Origin: Neurospora intermedia
Taxonomy: Eukaryota; Ascomycota; Sordariomycetes; Sordariales; Sordariaceae
Length of the DNA: 64,000 bases
Assembly (NCBI GenBank): GCA_037102815.1
Contig: BTPP01000002.1
Location: forward strand, 3,658,001-3,722,000
Direction: 5' to 3'
Made by a program: the position numbers and the translations under genes
Notes under the pieces: model-generated
The model's database searches: none
Seen by the model: only the letters and a program-made list of their open reading frames with translations
What the model was told of the DNA's origin: nothing
Shown: positions 1 through 11,310 of the stretch, piece by piece
How the letters are laid out: every line of letters begins with the position of its first letter
Position numbering within the stretch: position 1 is the stretch's first letter

Positions 1-1204
1 GCAAAGTCAACGGCAGATTGCAATGTATGTAGGATGGTGACAAGGGTACTAAGGGTCTTGCCCATTCCCATCACGTCGGCGATCAGCCCGCCACAGTTGG
101 TTTTGAGTTGCATCGAACTTGAGCGCTGTTAGTTGACGTTTGTAATGCCTAAGATCGGGGAAAGGACTTGCTATACCATGATGAGTAAGTCTCACACAAA
201 GCATTATCATCTGAGGGATTCTCCTTTTCTCGATCAAGCATGAAGCGAACAGCTTGTTCTTGATGACTGTACGGGATGGATTCTTGGTTAACACAAAAGC
301 CCTGAAGGTGCTCTGTCTGTTACAGAATTGAAGGTGACAATAACGAAACGAAACCTGCCTTGTAAGTCTGGCCTTCAGGCTATTGGGGTGTACGAGCGGA
401 GTGGCCTCTTCAACAGAGACCACGTTTAAGGACTCAAAAATGCTGTCAACTTCTCCACGAACTCTCGCTCTGAGGTTGGACAGCCCCAACGAGTCGCAGC
501 TCACTCCAATCAGGTCGTCGAAGTTGATTTGTTCCCCTGGTACCACAAAGAATTGCGGATTGCGGTATATGACCTCGGGGCGCAAGGCTTTGGGATGCTG
601 AAGAAATGCGGAGACTTTTGATAACCGTTTGGCAACTTCGTTTGCGACAACGTTGTCTTGTGGCCCGAAAACATTGATCGAGATGTCCTCCAGTACAGGA
701 GATTTCCTAGCAAGGGCTTTTCTGCGTTTTGAGAAAGCTGTTGTACCCAAGACAGCCTCAAATAGAGTGTTAGGTACCTGACGAAGCGCGGCCAATGTGT
801 CCTGCGTGAGTTGGTCGGCGATAGCGAAGGCTGTCCCGTCGACAGAAAACAGACAAAAGGAGCCTTGACATCTTTTTACAGGAAAATAAACGAATGATGT
901 TGTGTTCTCGCTGTCTTTGAATTGATCTGGGAGTAGGTCCAACCCATTGATACATTGGGCCCTCGTGTCATACAGCTAAAAGTACGATGTCAACTTAGTC
1001 CTGGGACCGAATGAGTAGGTAGTCGTAGGTTCAGTGATAAGATATGAGATTACTTGTACGGGACTCAGAAAAGCTTACCGCGCCATAGCAGATTCTGTCA
1101 CCAATGTCGTATGTTTGTCCGATGGTATCGCTCACGTTGGCTTCCTCAACAGGACTCGAGTAATGCCGTTTTTTACCGGCCGTCACAGATGCCATGGTTG
1201 ACAT
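1..1204 (-). CDS. SNF2-family helicase/ATPase, N-terminal part (cut by window edge)
   Basis: This is the 5' part of a gene that runs off the left edge. Exon 1 is 1204..1078, with ATG at 1204 (or at 1195, which has a better context). The intron 1077..976 has GTAAGC and TTTTAG ends. Exon 2 starts at 975, so the join reads YGA-LYDTRAQC. Exon 2 stays open to about 340-370, where a short intron is likely but its ends are unsure. The next exon carries SHQEQAVRFMLDREKENP and ends at 177. A 59-nt intron (176..118) then leads to CGGLIADVMGMGKTLSTL, which holds the Walker A box of SNF2 motif I. SNF2 proteins are nuclear DNA translocases that remodel chromatin or act in DNA repair; which subfamily this is cannot be said. 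The gene is divergent from the NACHT gene at 2160. The family call is firm and the exon borders between 370 and 270 are not. Confidence 0.75.
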
Positions 1205-2159
1205 ACAACATGACGAGCTCAATTAGGTTGAAGAAGTTCGTCTCACTGGTTGATAAAGTCCGGTGAACGGAAAGCTCAGCAGTACTGAAAGAATGAATAA
1301 CAACACCGAAGGTGGAGAGGGTTTGACAAGAAGGGAGACAAGAGAAGTCGAGAAAAACCCGTATACAAGACGATGAAGTGCAAGATGGCGTTGTCTCGGG
1401 GTCAGCGGAGGCAGTGCGGTTGGGCGTACATACCTACCTCTAGGTGGCAGACACACACCGTCTAATGAGGGAGTGGGCATGATCGAGCCCATGATGGGAG
1501 AGAAGGCAACCAATTGATACTGCATCTTCAAGGCCGGATATATCGACCGAAGAATTTTGTTAAATTCTCGCTGGGTGGTTAGTTCGCTGTTTGGCTCAGG
1601 GACGGGATGGCGGCCTCTTCTACCTAGTCCACATCAGGAACAGGCTTGAGGCAGTGCTGATAGCAGGTGCGCAAGACGTGACTGCTTCTCTTGTAACTTT
1701 TAGTTGATTCGCTGTTAAGCCACAAGGCAAGGCAAGGCAGCAAAGAGAGATATGTGATGCATTCTGTGGAGTTCTCCAGTACTGCACAGAGTACTGGCTA
1801 CATAGGTATGTATAGGGTACAGAGTACATAGTAAGCGCTAACATTCGCCTTGCTTGAATCCATTGGCTGCGCTGCGGCCTGGGGCACTGCACGCATGATG
1901 TGGCTCGGCGGGTGCAGTGCAACAACAACTCCCTCCTCCGCCAATTCAGCAGCTGCCTGCGGCACGGACGGCCGCAACTTACCTTTACCTGGGCAGATAC
2001 CTCTTCGAACACATCTCAATGACTGTCTGCATGGACATGATGAAGTTTGTCAGATCTTGAAATTCATGCTCTCCATTCCCTTCTCCTCTAATATAATATC
2101 GACCTCTCTCCACACGGTGCATCTGCCCTCACTTCACCACTCGGTACGCGACAGTTGAA
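1205..2159. promoter_or_regulatory. Divergent intergenic region between SNF2 and NACHT genes
   Basis: This 955-nt region separates two start codons pointing away from each other, so it must hold both promoters and 5' UTRs. I see no convincing coding potential and no recognisable operator. Confidence 0.5.
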
Positions 2160-5100
2160 ATGCCTGCACAATCGGAAAGCTTCAAGCGCGCCCTAGCCAG
2201 ATTCGAAAATGATGTTGGCCCAACACGTGCCCAGGAGTTTTCCAACTGTTCACTGCACGATGTTCACTCGTTGATGAAGCAGATTCAGGCCGAACAAGAG
2301 AAAAAAGGGGGACTGCGCTACCTCAAGCGTATTGAATCCTTTCTCGAGGCCATGAAGGAGCTCGGCAAAGTGATCGAGGTCTTTAGTAACACGACCGTGT
2401 TCCTATGTTACGTCTGGGTGAGTATCGTACATTCCATTCCATACTACCTAGATTATCACTGACCTCCTACAGGGACCCATCAAATTCCTGCTTGGTGTGA
2501 GTACTTATCTCTATCCCCTTGCTTCTCAACAATGCATGGGCTTGGGCCGTTCGCCTGCCAAATCTTGTGCACACAGGTCCTGTTAGAAGCCAAAGGCACA
2601 AACCGGCCTGGGTTTCTGGGGTATCTCTTTGTGGACAGCTTCGACTTACATCCATGTTTCTGCCCATAGGCCGCCAGCACCCACATGCAATCGCTTGACA
2701 GACTCCTAGATATGTATTGTGATATTGAAGAGAATCTCGCCGGCTTGGTGGACTATGAGGGGACCTTCGAGCGCAACAAACGCCTTGGGGCCGTTCTTGA
2801 GGATTATTACTTGGACGTGCTGAACTTCCACAAAGAAGCGCTTGCTGTTTTTGACCGACCGAGTATGCCCGTTTTTTTTTTTTCCCTTTCTCAATTTTGG
2901 GCTGCTGACAACTGACACTTGGCAATCACAGAGTGGAAGATGCTGGTCGATGCTGCCTGGAAAAGATTTGAATCAAAATTCGAGGTCATCATCCAGGCCT
3001 TGAAGAGACGTAAAGAGCTCTTGAATAGCGAAAAGCTATCGGCTTCTCTCGACCAGATTTTCAAGTTGCGAGGCGAGATCCACGAAGCGATCACGAAGCA
3101 GGAGAAGTTAGCAGATAAACAAGAAGAAGAGGCGCACAAGGAACGGAAGAAAGCCATAATGGGGAGGTTGTCCATCCCAGAGTACCAGTCTGACTACCAG
3201 TTTTTCATCGATTGCAGGGACGAGTCAAACGACAAGCTTGGGATTTCTTCGGGAACGTGGATCTTTGACAATCCCTACTTTCAAGCCTGGCACCAGGGTG
3301 ACATCTATGCCAAACAACTCCTTTACTTGCATGGAAAGCCAGGTGGAGGTACAATATCTTCCCAGCGAGCCTTACACGCCCACCCCACACAAGAACACGA
3401 AAGAACTACCTCTAAGCATCGTTCGCTCAGCTGACGTGTAACTTAGGGAAATCAACGCTCATGGCCACGGTAATAGAACGGCTTCTAAAAGACACGAGAC
3501 CAGGTGTTGCTCTTGCTTTCTTTTATTTTCGCCGCCAAAACGAAGACAACAATTTTAGCAGTCTTCTCCGAGCACTCCTTGGACAGCTCTACGATCGGGA
3601 ACCTGTACTAGCCGCCCACGTCGAAAATGAGCTGTCAAAACACGACGGACTTCGTTCGCAAGTCTTACGGGATCTCGTGAGCACCGCAATAGGAACCTAT
3701 ACGAAAACCTATCTTGTGCTTGACGGGCTGGATGAATGTACTAACGACGAAGAAGAGAAGACAATCAAGTGGCTGATGGCGCTCTGTAATCGTTCCCCTG
3801 GATTGCGAATTCTCTTCTCAGGTCAGCGAGATGGTGTGCTAGACCATCTCCTCACGTCGTCAACGTTAGCGCAATCAATCATCCTTGACACAGCACCCGG
3901 CCATATCGGAAACATCAAAGCCTATTGCGAGAGTCTTGCAGGAGATATACAGGCCGCGTTTAAGGATGAACTGGAACCTTCACTGGAGCAAAAGATAGTA
4001 AACCAAGTTTCTGACAAGGCTGGAGGTATGTCAAAAGCCCCTTCATCGAGCAGAGCAGTATCCAGAGGGTTAGGGTAGACACTGATACATACCATAGGCA
4101 TGTTTCTCTATGCAAAGCTAGTGCTCAACCATCTTCTAGATTTATCGTCTGTTGCTGAACTAAAGAAGGAGCTGCAACCCGGGGTCTTTCCGGAAAGCTT
4201 AGAGAAAGTGTTAGTCAATCACTCCTTTCACAACAGCATTAATTTTCTACCCTCCTTACCAGTGGCTGGTTCTTGAAGGTTTAACTAACGGTATTATCGG
4301 CCAGATACGAAAAGTTGGAGCATCGCTTGCAGAAGGGCTTGTCAAAGGCCAAAAGCAAATGGGAAGCAGCAATCAAAATCTTGAGCTATGTGGTCTGTTG
4401 CAAGCGTCCTCTCTTTTGGAGGGAAATACAGGCTCTCTTCTGCGTCAACAGGCTCACCGGAGAAGTGGATTACGATATGCGTATGTCCAAGAGCTACAAG
4501 CAGCTCTGCGGCTCGTTTTTGGATTCTCACTCCGTCAACAAAGACTACCTCTACACCGGTTCCGAGGACGAGGTCCATCTCGTACACGAAACGGCCCGCG
4601 AGTAAGCATTTCATCTGCCACATATGATAGATGGATCCCTTGTACTTTTGCTCTAACCGCCTACGCTGCAGATTCCTGATACGGAGAAAAATCGTAAACG
4701 TCACACGAGTGCACTTGGAACTCTCAATCTTTTGCTCCCAGTATCTTCTATCACCACCCTTCGCTCAGGGGATTGGGGAGGATGATGTCATATCATACGC
4801 CAAAAGGGGATCCTACGCCTTGCAGGACTATGCAGTCCAATACTGGCATGATCATCTCAGGGCAAGCATTGAGGCTTCCGGTACGCTACAGCGCGCTGAA
4901 TGTCAACTGGTCCTACATTGGACTCATCGCTTCCTTCAATCCTATGGAGACCATACGAAGATCTCGGCTCTGGATGATGCCGGTGGATTTGAAAGCGCGG
5001 CGCAACTCCTCGACCGCATTCCGAAACACGGTGGTGAGCGGAATCTTTCCTTCAACATTGAAGGAAGAACCGAGGCTATTCGACAAGCTCTCAAAAAACT

Positions 5101-6061
5101 GGACGCGCAGACACTCACATCCGAAGAGGCAAAGATAATAAGTCACCTTCACGGGCCGATGCATGTGCACAAATGTTCAAAGCCATGGTGCGAATTCTTC
5201 AAGGGCGATTTGAAGACCGCGGAAGCACGAGAAAAACACATCAACTGCCACGACCGTCCGTTTCGCTGCCTGGTTGAAGGCTGTCCTATGTCCACCGTTG
5301 GGTATAGCTCCTCGGGTGAACTCAAAAAGCACAATTCCAGGTATCACACACCAAGCAATGATCGGAACCTTTTCCCAAAACTTGCAACCACTACTATGCT
5401 ACTCGAAGATGTTGACCAGGGGACTCTCACCTCGGCGTGTACTCAGTCAGACGCAAATATCGTACGCGAAATTCTCGCGGCTTGCAAACCGAATGAAGTG
5501 CAGAAAATGATTGACCAGATAGACGATATAACGGGCATGGCACCTATCCACGTTGCCGCCCGGCACGGCCACGCTCAGGTTTGTATGGCCCTCCTGCATT
5601 GGGGAGCAAATCCAGCTTTGAGGGCCAAAAACGGCGACACAGCGCTCCTCATAGCCGCAGGCGTTCAAGAGAAGCAGGCGTCTTTCGACATTTGTTCAGT
5701 TCTGATCGGAAGATCTGACAAAAGTACTATTGAGGCAAAGAACGCGTATGGCTATACAGCTCTTCACCTTGCTTTTATGAGAGGACATGGTGCGACAGTA
5801 GGATTGATTCTTGATAGATTTCCGATTCATTGTCAAGCCGAGGAGTTCCAGAAGATCTTGTCCACGGTGAACACAGAAGACAGAGCAGACATCATAGAGA
5901 CGGTCATTGAAACTTGGGAGTTGAGGCATCTTTTGAGCGAGTTATTGGCCCATCCAAAGCTGGAGCCTAACGCAACCGAGTGGCACGCTCTTTTCGAGAG
6001 TCAAAGGCAAGGTGCGAGGTCTCGTGCAAGCTCTCGACAAAGAAACAGAGGACATCATTAA
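2160..6061 (+). CDS. NLR-like STAND protein: N-terminal helical domain, NACHT, C2H2-type zinc fingers, ankyrin repeats
   Basis: Eight exons: 2160-2417, 2473-2496, 2670-2862, 2932-3348, 3447-4025, 4098-4209, 4305-4601 and 4672-6061. They sum to 3270 nt (1089 aa). The N-terminus (VWGPIKFLLG, then RPKWKMLVDAAWKRF) matches the helical domain, DUF7708-like, that precedes NACHT in many fungal proteins. The NACHT domain has Walker A GKPGGGKST (about residue 293), split by an intron, Walker B TYLVLDGLDEC (about 385) and GMFLYAKLVL. Near residues 792-835 a Cys/His-rich stretch (HKCSKPWCEFF, then FRCLVEGCP) looks like paired C2H2 fingers. About three ankyrin repeats follow (APIHVAARHGHAQVC, TALHLAFMRGHG). 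Such proteins are thought to act in fungal non-self recognition, where ligand binding to the repeats triggers NACHT oligomerisation. The specific role here is unknown. Exon 2 is a 24-nt micro-exon. Confidence 0.9.
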
Positions 6062-7676
6062 TGGATTCAGACCGGAGGAGTAGCATAGTTGTAGCACGCG
6101 AATGGGTCAAACGTGACCATACCATACCGGGAGCTTGTCGTAAGAACATAGCGGATGGAAATATATCCGATAATGGCCATTGGTACTTCGATGCCTTACA
6201 GATTTCGGTGATCTACATCTACGGCTTTTGTTGGTTGAGGATATCACAGACGTTATGATTGATAGTAACTGTTAACATCGTCCCACTACAAGTGCCGAGC
6301 CACACATAATAGCTAACTACGCATGCCTAACAGAAGCAACCTTAGTGCCCGGCTGCGCTATAACTGGGTTCGGAACGCGCCGTTACCCGCGACGCCTGCG
6401 TTACTCGCCCTAACATTTAGTATATATCCCGACAGAGATATAGCTGAGCCATCAAAACCCCAGTTTAAAACTACAAAAGATTACTACTCGCATAGACAAG
6501 CCACCATTTTCTCGAGTTCGCCGTCAACAACCCATGCTGTTCCCGCTTCAAAACATATGTCGACGTACATGGGTGCAAGAGGAATTCAATGTGATGCAGC
6601 AGCGAAAGAAAAAAAAGATATCTGCGAGAACAAAAAAAAACATACAACACCTGGGATTCGCTGGTCGTCACCGACCCAACTACTAGTCAGGCGATTGGTA
6701 GCTTATCTATGGGAGAGCGGACGGGATCCCGAGTTTTCTACCATCTATGGTCGTATGTGTTTGATTGACAGGTAAATTGTGCTTATTAGTACAACAAAGG
6801 TCAGAAGCGTAATGGTGGACAGACATATAGCTAAACCATTATTACGTTATGAGTGAGTTCCCAGAGAGCCACCACGTCAACTGTAAGCTCGCTCCGTAAC
6901 GGGTTTTTAATTTGTTTCTGTCTATATGAGTAGACGGGGTATATCTATGGGATGTGAACCTTGGATTCTAACTAAACCCAAGTCGTTCTTGAGCATCTTT
7001 TTGTAAGAACAACGCAACGATGATAGATATGGGATGCTATACCTAGCTTGTAAGCCACAACTTTTCGGCTTTCCTTTCAAAGGCTGGATGCCTTGACTAT
7101 CTGTTCTGTTCGAAGCCCTCAAGTGCCTTCACTAATCACTTCAATAGAAGCTGTCTTCAACGTGTGTAGGTACCTATCTAGGTATGGCCAAGTATTCTCT
7201 CACTCGGGATAAATGATATCCCATATGGCGCAAAAACTCCTTTCTTTTTCTGTCACTCCCATAAAATTCCAGTTCTCGCCATGCAATGATAATAACAATA
7301 ACCATGTGATAGGATATGCAGTGGGGGAAAAAAAGAAAAAGGAAAAGAAAAGCACACTGAAGCTAGAGTGGAATACTGATTTGATAATGGTTGGATGATG
7401 TCAACGAGGAAGACGGAGAGGAGCATTGGTATAGCATATGAGTATGTGACCATTGAGAGGGTGCAATAACGCGACCCTTTTCTTTTCCTTTCAGGCAACA
7501 CAGCGATAATGATGGAAGAACAATGGACACCTTTTCCATCAAAAAATGCCAACCATTTCCCCCACGAACGCGCTCGCCGTAATTTTACGCCTTTACTCTC
7601 GCCACCTTGACCTGCGTCTCCGACCTGATCGTTGTGCCCGTCTTGGCGAATGCCAAGTAGAGTACTTAGAACTCTC
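6062..7676. other. Intergenic stretch, nothing recognised
   Basis: About 1.6 kb between the NACHT gene 3' end and the 3' end of the zinc-finger gene (convergent). It is moderately AT-rich with short poly-A runs. The small open frames have no recognisable protein features. Confidence 0.4.
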
Positions 7677-10600
7677 CTATGCGTTTCTCGTCGCTAGCGT
7701 CTGCCTAACATGCGCCGGTAGTGTCGATGGGATATCCTCGTCGTCTGAAGAGTCCGAATCGTCGTCATCGTCGTCGTTATGGTTACCTTTGTGGTTGTTC
7801 TGCAGTGGTTTGGAAGCCGGCCCGCTTCCAGGTTGTTCATCGACATCCATTTCGTCATTTGCCGTGCTGGACCTCCCTGAACCTGACCCGCTATCCTCTT
7901 CATCCTCAGACTGGCCGTTGCTACTGGCAGTCTGATGACCCGAAATAGGTGATGGGCGCGTAGGATCATGAGTTTCAGCCGTGGCCGCGACACCAGCGAG
8001 GCCACCGCCAATCTCAGATACGGAAAGTGTCGATTTAGTAGGCGTCTGATAGGTCCCGCTTGCGTCCATCCGCCTTCTCTTAGCCTCATGCTCCTCCCAT
8101 ACGGCATTAGCACGCGGCGCATTAGCCGCAACCCAACCGCTACCGGCAGGACGAGGGGGAGCCGTGCCCGTGACGGCAGAAACAGAAGCAGAAGCAGCAG
8201 CAGCAGCAGCTTGCTGGGCCGCGGCTTTTTGCTTCTTCCTGAGCTTCTCGAGACCCATTCGCTCCTCCTCTGCTTGGATTTCTGCTTTGGTTCGGCGTTG
8301 GCGAAGGCGGACTCCGTATTTCTTCCTGATCATCGATTGCTTGGTACCGAAGCTATTCCGGAGTCCCTCGATCTTGATTCGCCGCTCGTTCTCGTCGGGT
8401 ATCGCGTATGCTTCGGCAAATCTAGGTGCAAACTTCGCTTCTGCTTCCTTGAGGTCGGCGTCCATTGCCGCTAGTTGCTCCTCAGTTAGGTGGCCGTAAG
8501 GGTCAGCTGCGTTAGGGGTTTTGGTTCCAGCAGGAGTTTCAGCAGAGGGTGTCGAGCCGGCCGAGGTCAGGTCGATCGTCCTAGCAACCGCTGGCGTTGC
8601 CTGTACTATAGACGAAGGGACTGGAGCGGCGCGAGGAGGACGACCGGGTCCTCGAGCTAAGGGTGGCCCAGGATGGAAGCAAGTTCGAGCGCGTTCGTGC
8701 GATTGGTGCTCATCACTTCTGGTGAACCCTTCGCCGCAATACTGGCATGAAAACTCGAAGCCCTTTGCGCTCGCCGGGGGACGTACAGTGCAAAGTCGGC
8801 GCGACGTGTGCTATATTAATCGACGTTAGCAACTTCTCCTGAGAGGATTTTGAGTATGATATCACTTACGTATTCGTAGGGAACTTGATGTGTGAAAACC
8901 CTGTAGCACCCCATACACTGCAAACGGCCGGGGTAGGTTGACTGGGGTGGAGGAGGAGGCCGAGCAGCCTGCGAAGTAGGCGTGACCCTCTCGTGCTGCT
9001 CTTCCACAATATCCGCAGGATTGTAACCAAGACGTTCAGCCTTGGCAAGGGCCGTGATCAAGGGTTTCGCCTCAATCGTTAGGAGTCGTGCGTTCAGGCA
9101 CTTGTCCAGAAAGGCCTCGCTGGCCTTGTTGATGATGGCGTCGGCGATATCATCGAGGTCAGCCGTCGAGAAATGGCTGATTAACTCGTGCTTTGACTCG
9201 AGAACCATCTTTTGGCCGAAGTCTCTAACTGCGCGCCGTGTGATAGATGGTACAGCGTGATGTATTGATGCGTTCAGCTAAAGATATGGTCAGATAAGAG
9301 GTCTTGAAAGTGAGCTACCTCTAGTAGTAGAGCTACTAGAGTAATGCAAGTGTAAAAGGGAAAAGGAGGTCAAGTGGTAGTAGTTTGAAGATATATGGAA
9401 GGTGTAACCCATAAGTAGGCGGATTATCTACGGAAGATGGGATGAGATGGTTACGGCAAACTTCGAGGAGATATCATGACCTCGACATCTAATTATATGG
9501 TATCTTGTCCCAGGTTTCTCCAAGTTTGTGTATTCCATCCCACTTGCGTGCACTTCTACGTGATAAAGGGCGCTGTGTGCTGAGGCACGACTTAGAGCAT
9601 GTGATGTGGACATCAACTCTAAGATGTACCCCATCCACTTCTGATGGGGGTAAGATATGGTGAGGTAAACCCAATGTGATTGGATGCTTGGTGACTTGAA
9701 GATGTAAAGCCAAAGCAGGTGAAAACATGTGGACTTACAATAAAAGCTTGGTGAAACTCGGTACCCAACATACACTTCTCCCAATTATCTCGAACAACGC
9801 GCCGAACGGCCTCGGGTGTGCTTTGTTGGATTGCATAGGTCAACCGCGTGCAATCGTCTGCGAATTTCTTGTTGAGGTGTGCGTGAGTTGTAGCTGGCGA
9901 AGGGAACCCAGAGCTAGGGATCGGCTCGGCCGGTGGCGGAAGCTGGCTCACGGGCCGCGACCTAGGCGGGTCCATGATGATAGGTCTTGAGATCAAGCCG
10001 TCGTTACGCGATGAATATTGGTGCTCGTATGAATGGTGCTGCTGTTGGGAAGGAGGGGGAGGAGGGTGGTACTGAGGGGCCCCGACAGGATACGAATGCT
10101 GGTAATGATGCTGAGGATGCGCGGGCGGCGGGGCTTGATATTGGTATGGAGAGGCTTGAAGGTGATGTTGATATGACTGTCGTGGGGAATGCGCAGGCGG
10201 TGGGGGTTGAATCGCGGTCACCGGCACCGGGGCGGGCTGGAGCGGGGGTTGCGTATGGTAAGTTTGAGGATGGGATCGAGACGGCGGGCAACGGTTGGGT
10301 TCGTGGTGCGATCTGGCTTGTGCTGGAGCAGGCTGGGCCGAAGATTGTGATTGTGCCTGGGCGGGAAGTTGTGACTGAGTTGCCGGTTGCGATGCGGGAT
10401 GATGCTCGATGTGTTGCCGGGACAGTTCGTACTTTAATTGCGACGGCGGCGGCAACTGCGATGATGATGTTGACGATGATGATGCTGGATGCGCGGACTG
10501 AGCGTGGAGTCTTGCCGGGTGAGCGTGGCCACTGTCACTGTCGTAATGGACCGTTATGGGGTCTCTCCATCGAATAGGGTCCCTGAAGTTGGATCGAGCA

Positions 10601-11310
10601 GAGGCTGTGATCGTGGTACTCGGGATCGTCGTGGTCGCAGGGTCGGTCGCAGACAGAGTTGCGTTCGCAGGTGTCGAGGTTGAGGTCGAGGTCGCGGCAG
10701 AATTTGTCGCGTCTGGGGCAGGAATCGGCGACGGAGCGGGTACCTGAGACGGGTTCTGGGACTGCTGGGGCTGCCCATTTATTAGTGCAGACGGGGGCTC
10801 GTCAACGGTCACTCCCCGGGCTCCAGGAGTGACGGTCGTTGGCTGCTCGCTGCTATGGAAGCTTCCACCTGGCGCCGCCGTGTCTACCTCTACGCCACCG
10901 AGGACTGTCCCGTTTTTGGGGTCTTGAGGGATGTTCGCTGTCGCAGAAGATGCGGATGAATTGGAATTGGAGACACAGCTGCTTGATGTCGCGGTTGAGG
11001 TTGTGGGTCCTGTACATGACGGCAGGTGCTGATGATCGGCCTTAGCAGTGGGACTCGGCGCGGCATTGGAGGTCGGGGGCTCGATCGCCGTTGCACTTGT
11101 CGATGAACCTGTGGTCGGGGCGGCGGCTGTTGATGAGGGCAATGGGATTCTGGGCGCGTCGGGTTGCGGTGGTGTGTCTGGAGCTACCGGCGCCGTTGGT
11201 CTTGGTGGTGGTGCTTGAGGCTCGTGGTGTGGTGACAACGGTGCAGCTGACTCCGGGAGCTGTTCCTGCAGCCGCCAATGCGGGACGTCTGGGGCTGTTG
11301 AGGTTGTCAT
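7677..11310 (-). CDS. Large Pro/Gln/Ser-rich zinc-finger protein (1037 aa), function unknown
   Basis: Three exons, all joined in phase 0: 11310..9739, 9277..8870 and 8810..7677 (524 + 136 + 377 codons plus stop). Residues 1-450 are low complexity (Ser/Thr/Pro/Ala, then Gln/His/Pro). A folded helical region spans the first junction (EAVRRVVRDNWEKCMLGTEF, then SITRRAVRDFGQKM). Two zinc-finger-like pieces follow: CMGCYRVF near the second junction and CQYCGEGFTRSDEHQSHERA. A basic helical segment (RKKYGVRLRQRRTK), a poly-Ala run and an acidic Asp/Ser tail close the protein. I do not recognise a named family. The layout suggests a nuclear, possibly DNA- or RNA-binding, fungal-specific protein. The second junction is well supported. 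The first uses an unusually long 461-nt intron but has good splice signals and keeps the frame. Confidence 0.8.
9319..9341. repeat. Perfect 9-bp inverted repeat inside a long intron
   Basis: CTCTAGTAG at 9319-9327 is mirrored by CTACTAGAG at 9333-9341 across a 5-nt loop. It lies in the 461-nt intron of the zinc-finger gene, about 40 nt before the 3' splice site on the minus strand, so the pre-mRNA could form a hairpin near the branch site. Confidence 0.6.

Noticed and set aside
100-380. Possible frameshifts making the SNF2 gene a pseudogene
   Set aside because: The frame changes are explained at least in part by a 59-nt intron (176..118) with a CTAAC branch site, after which SNF2 motif I reads cleanly. 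One further junction is unresolved but does not require a lesion.
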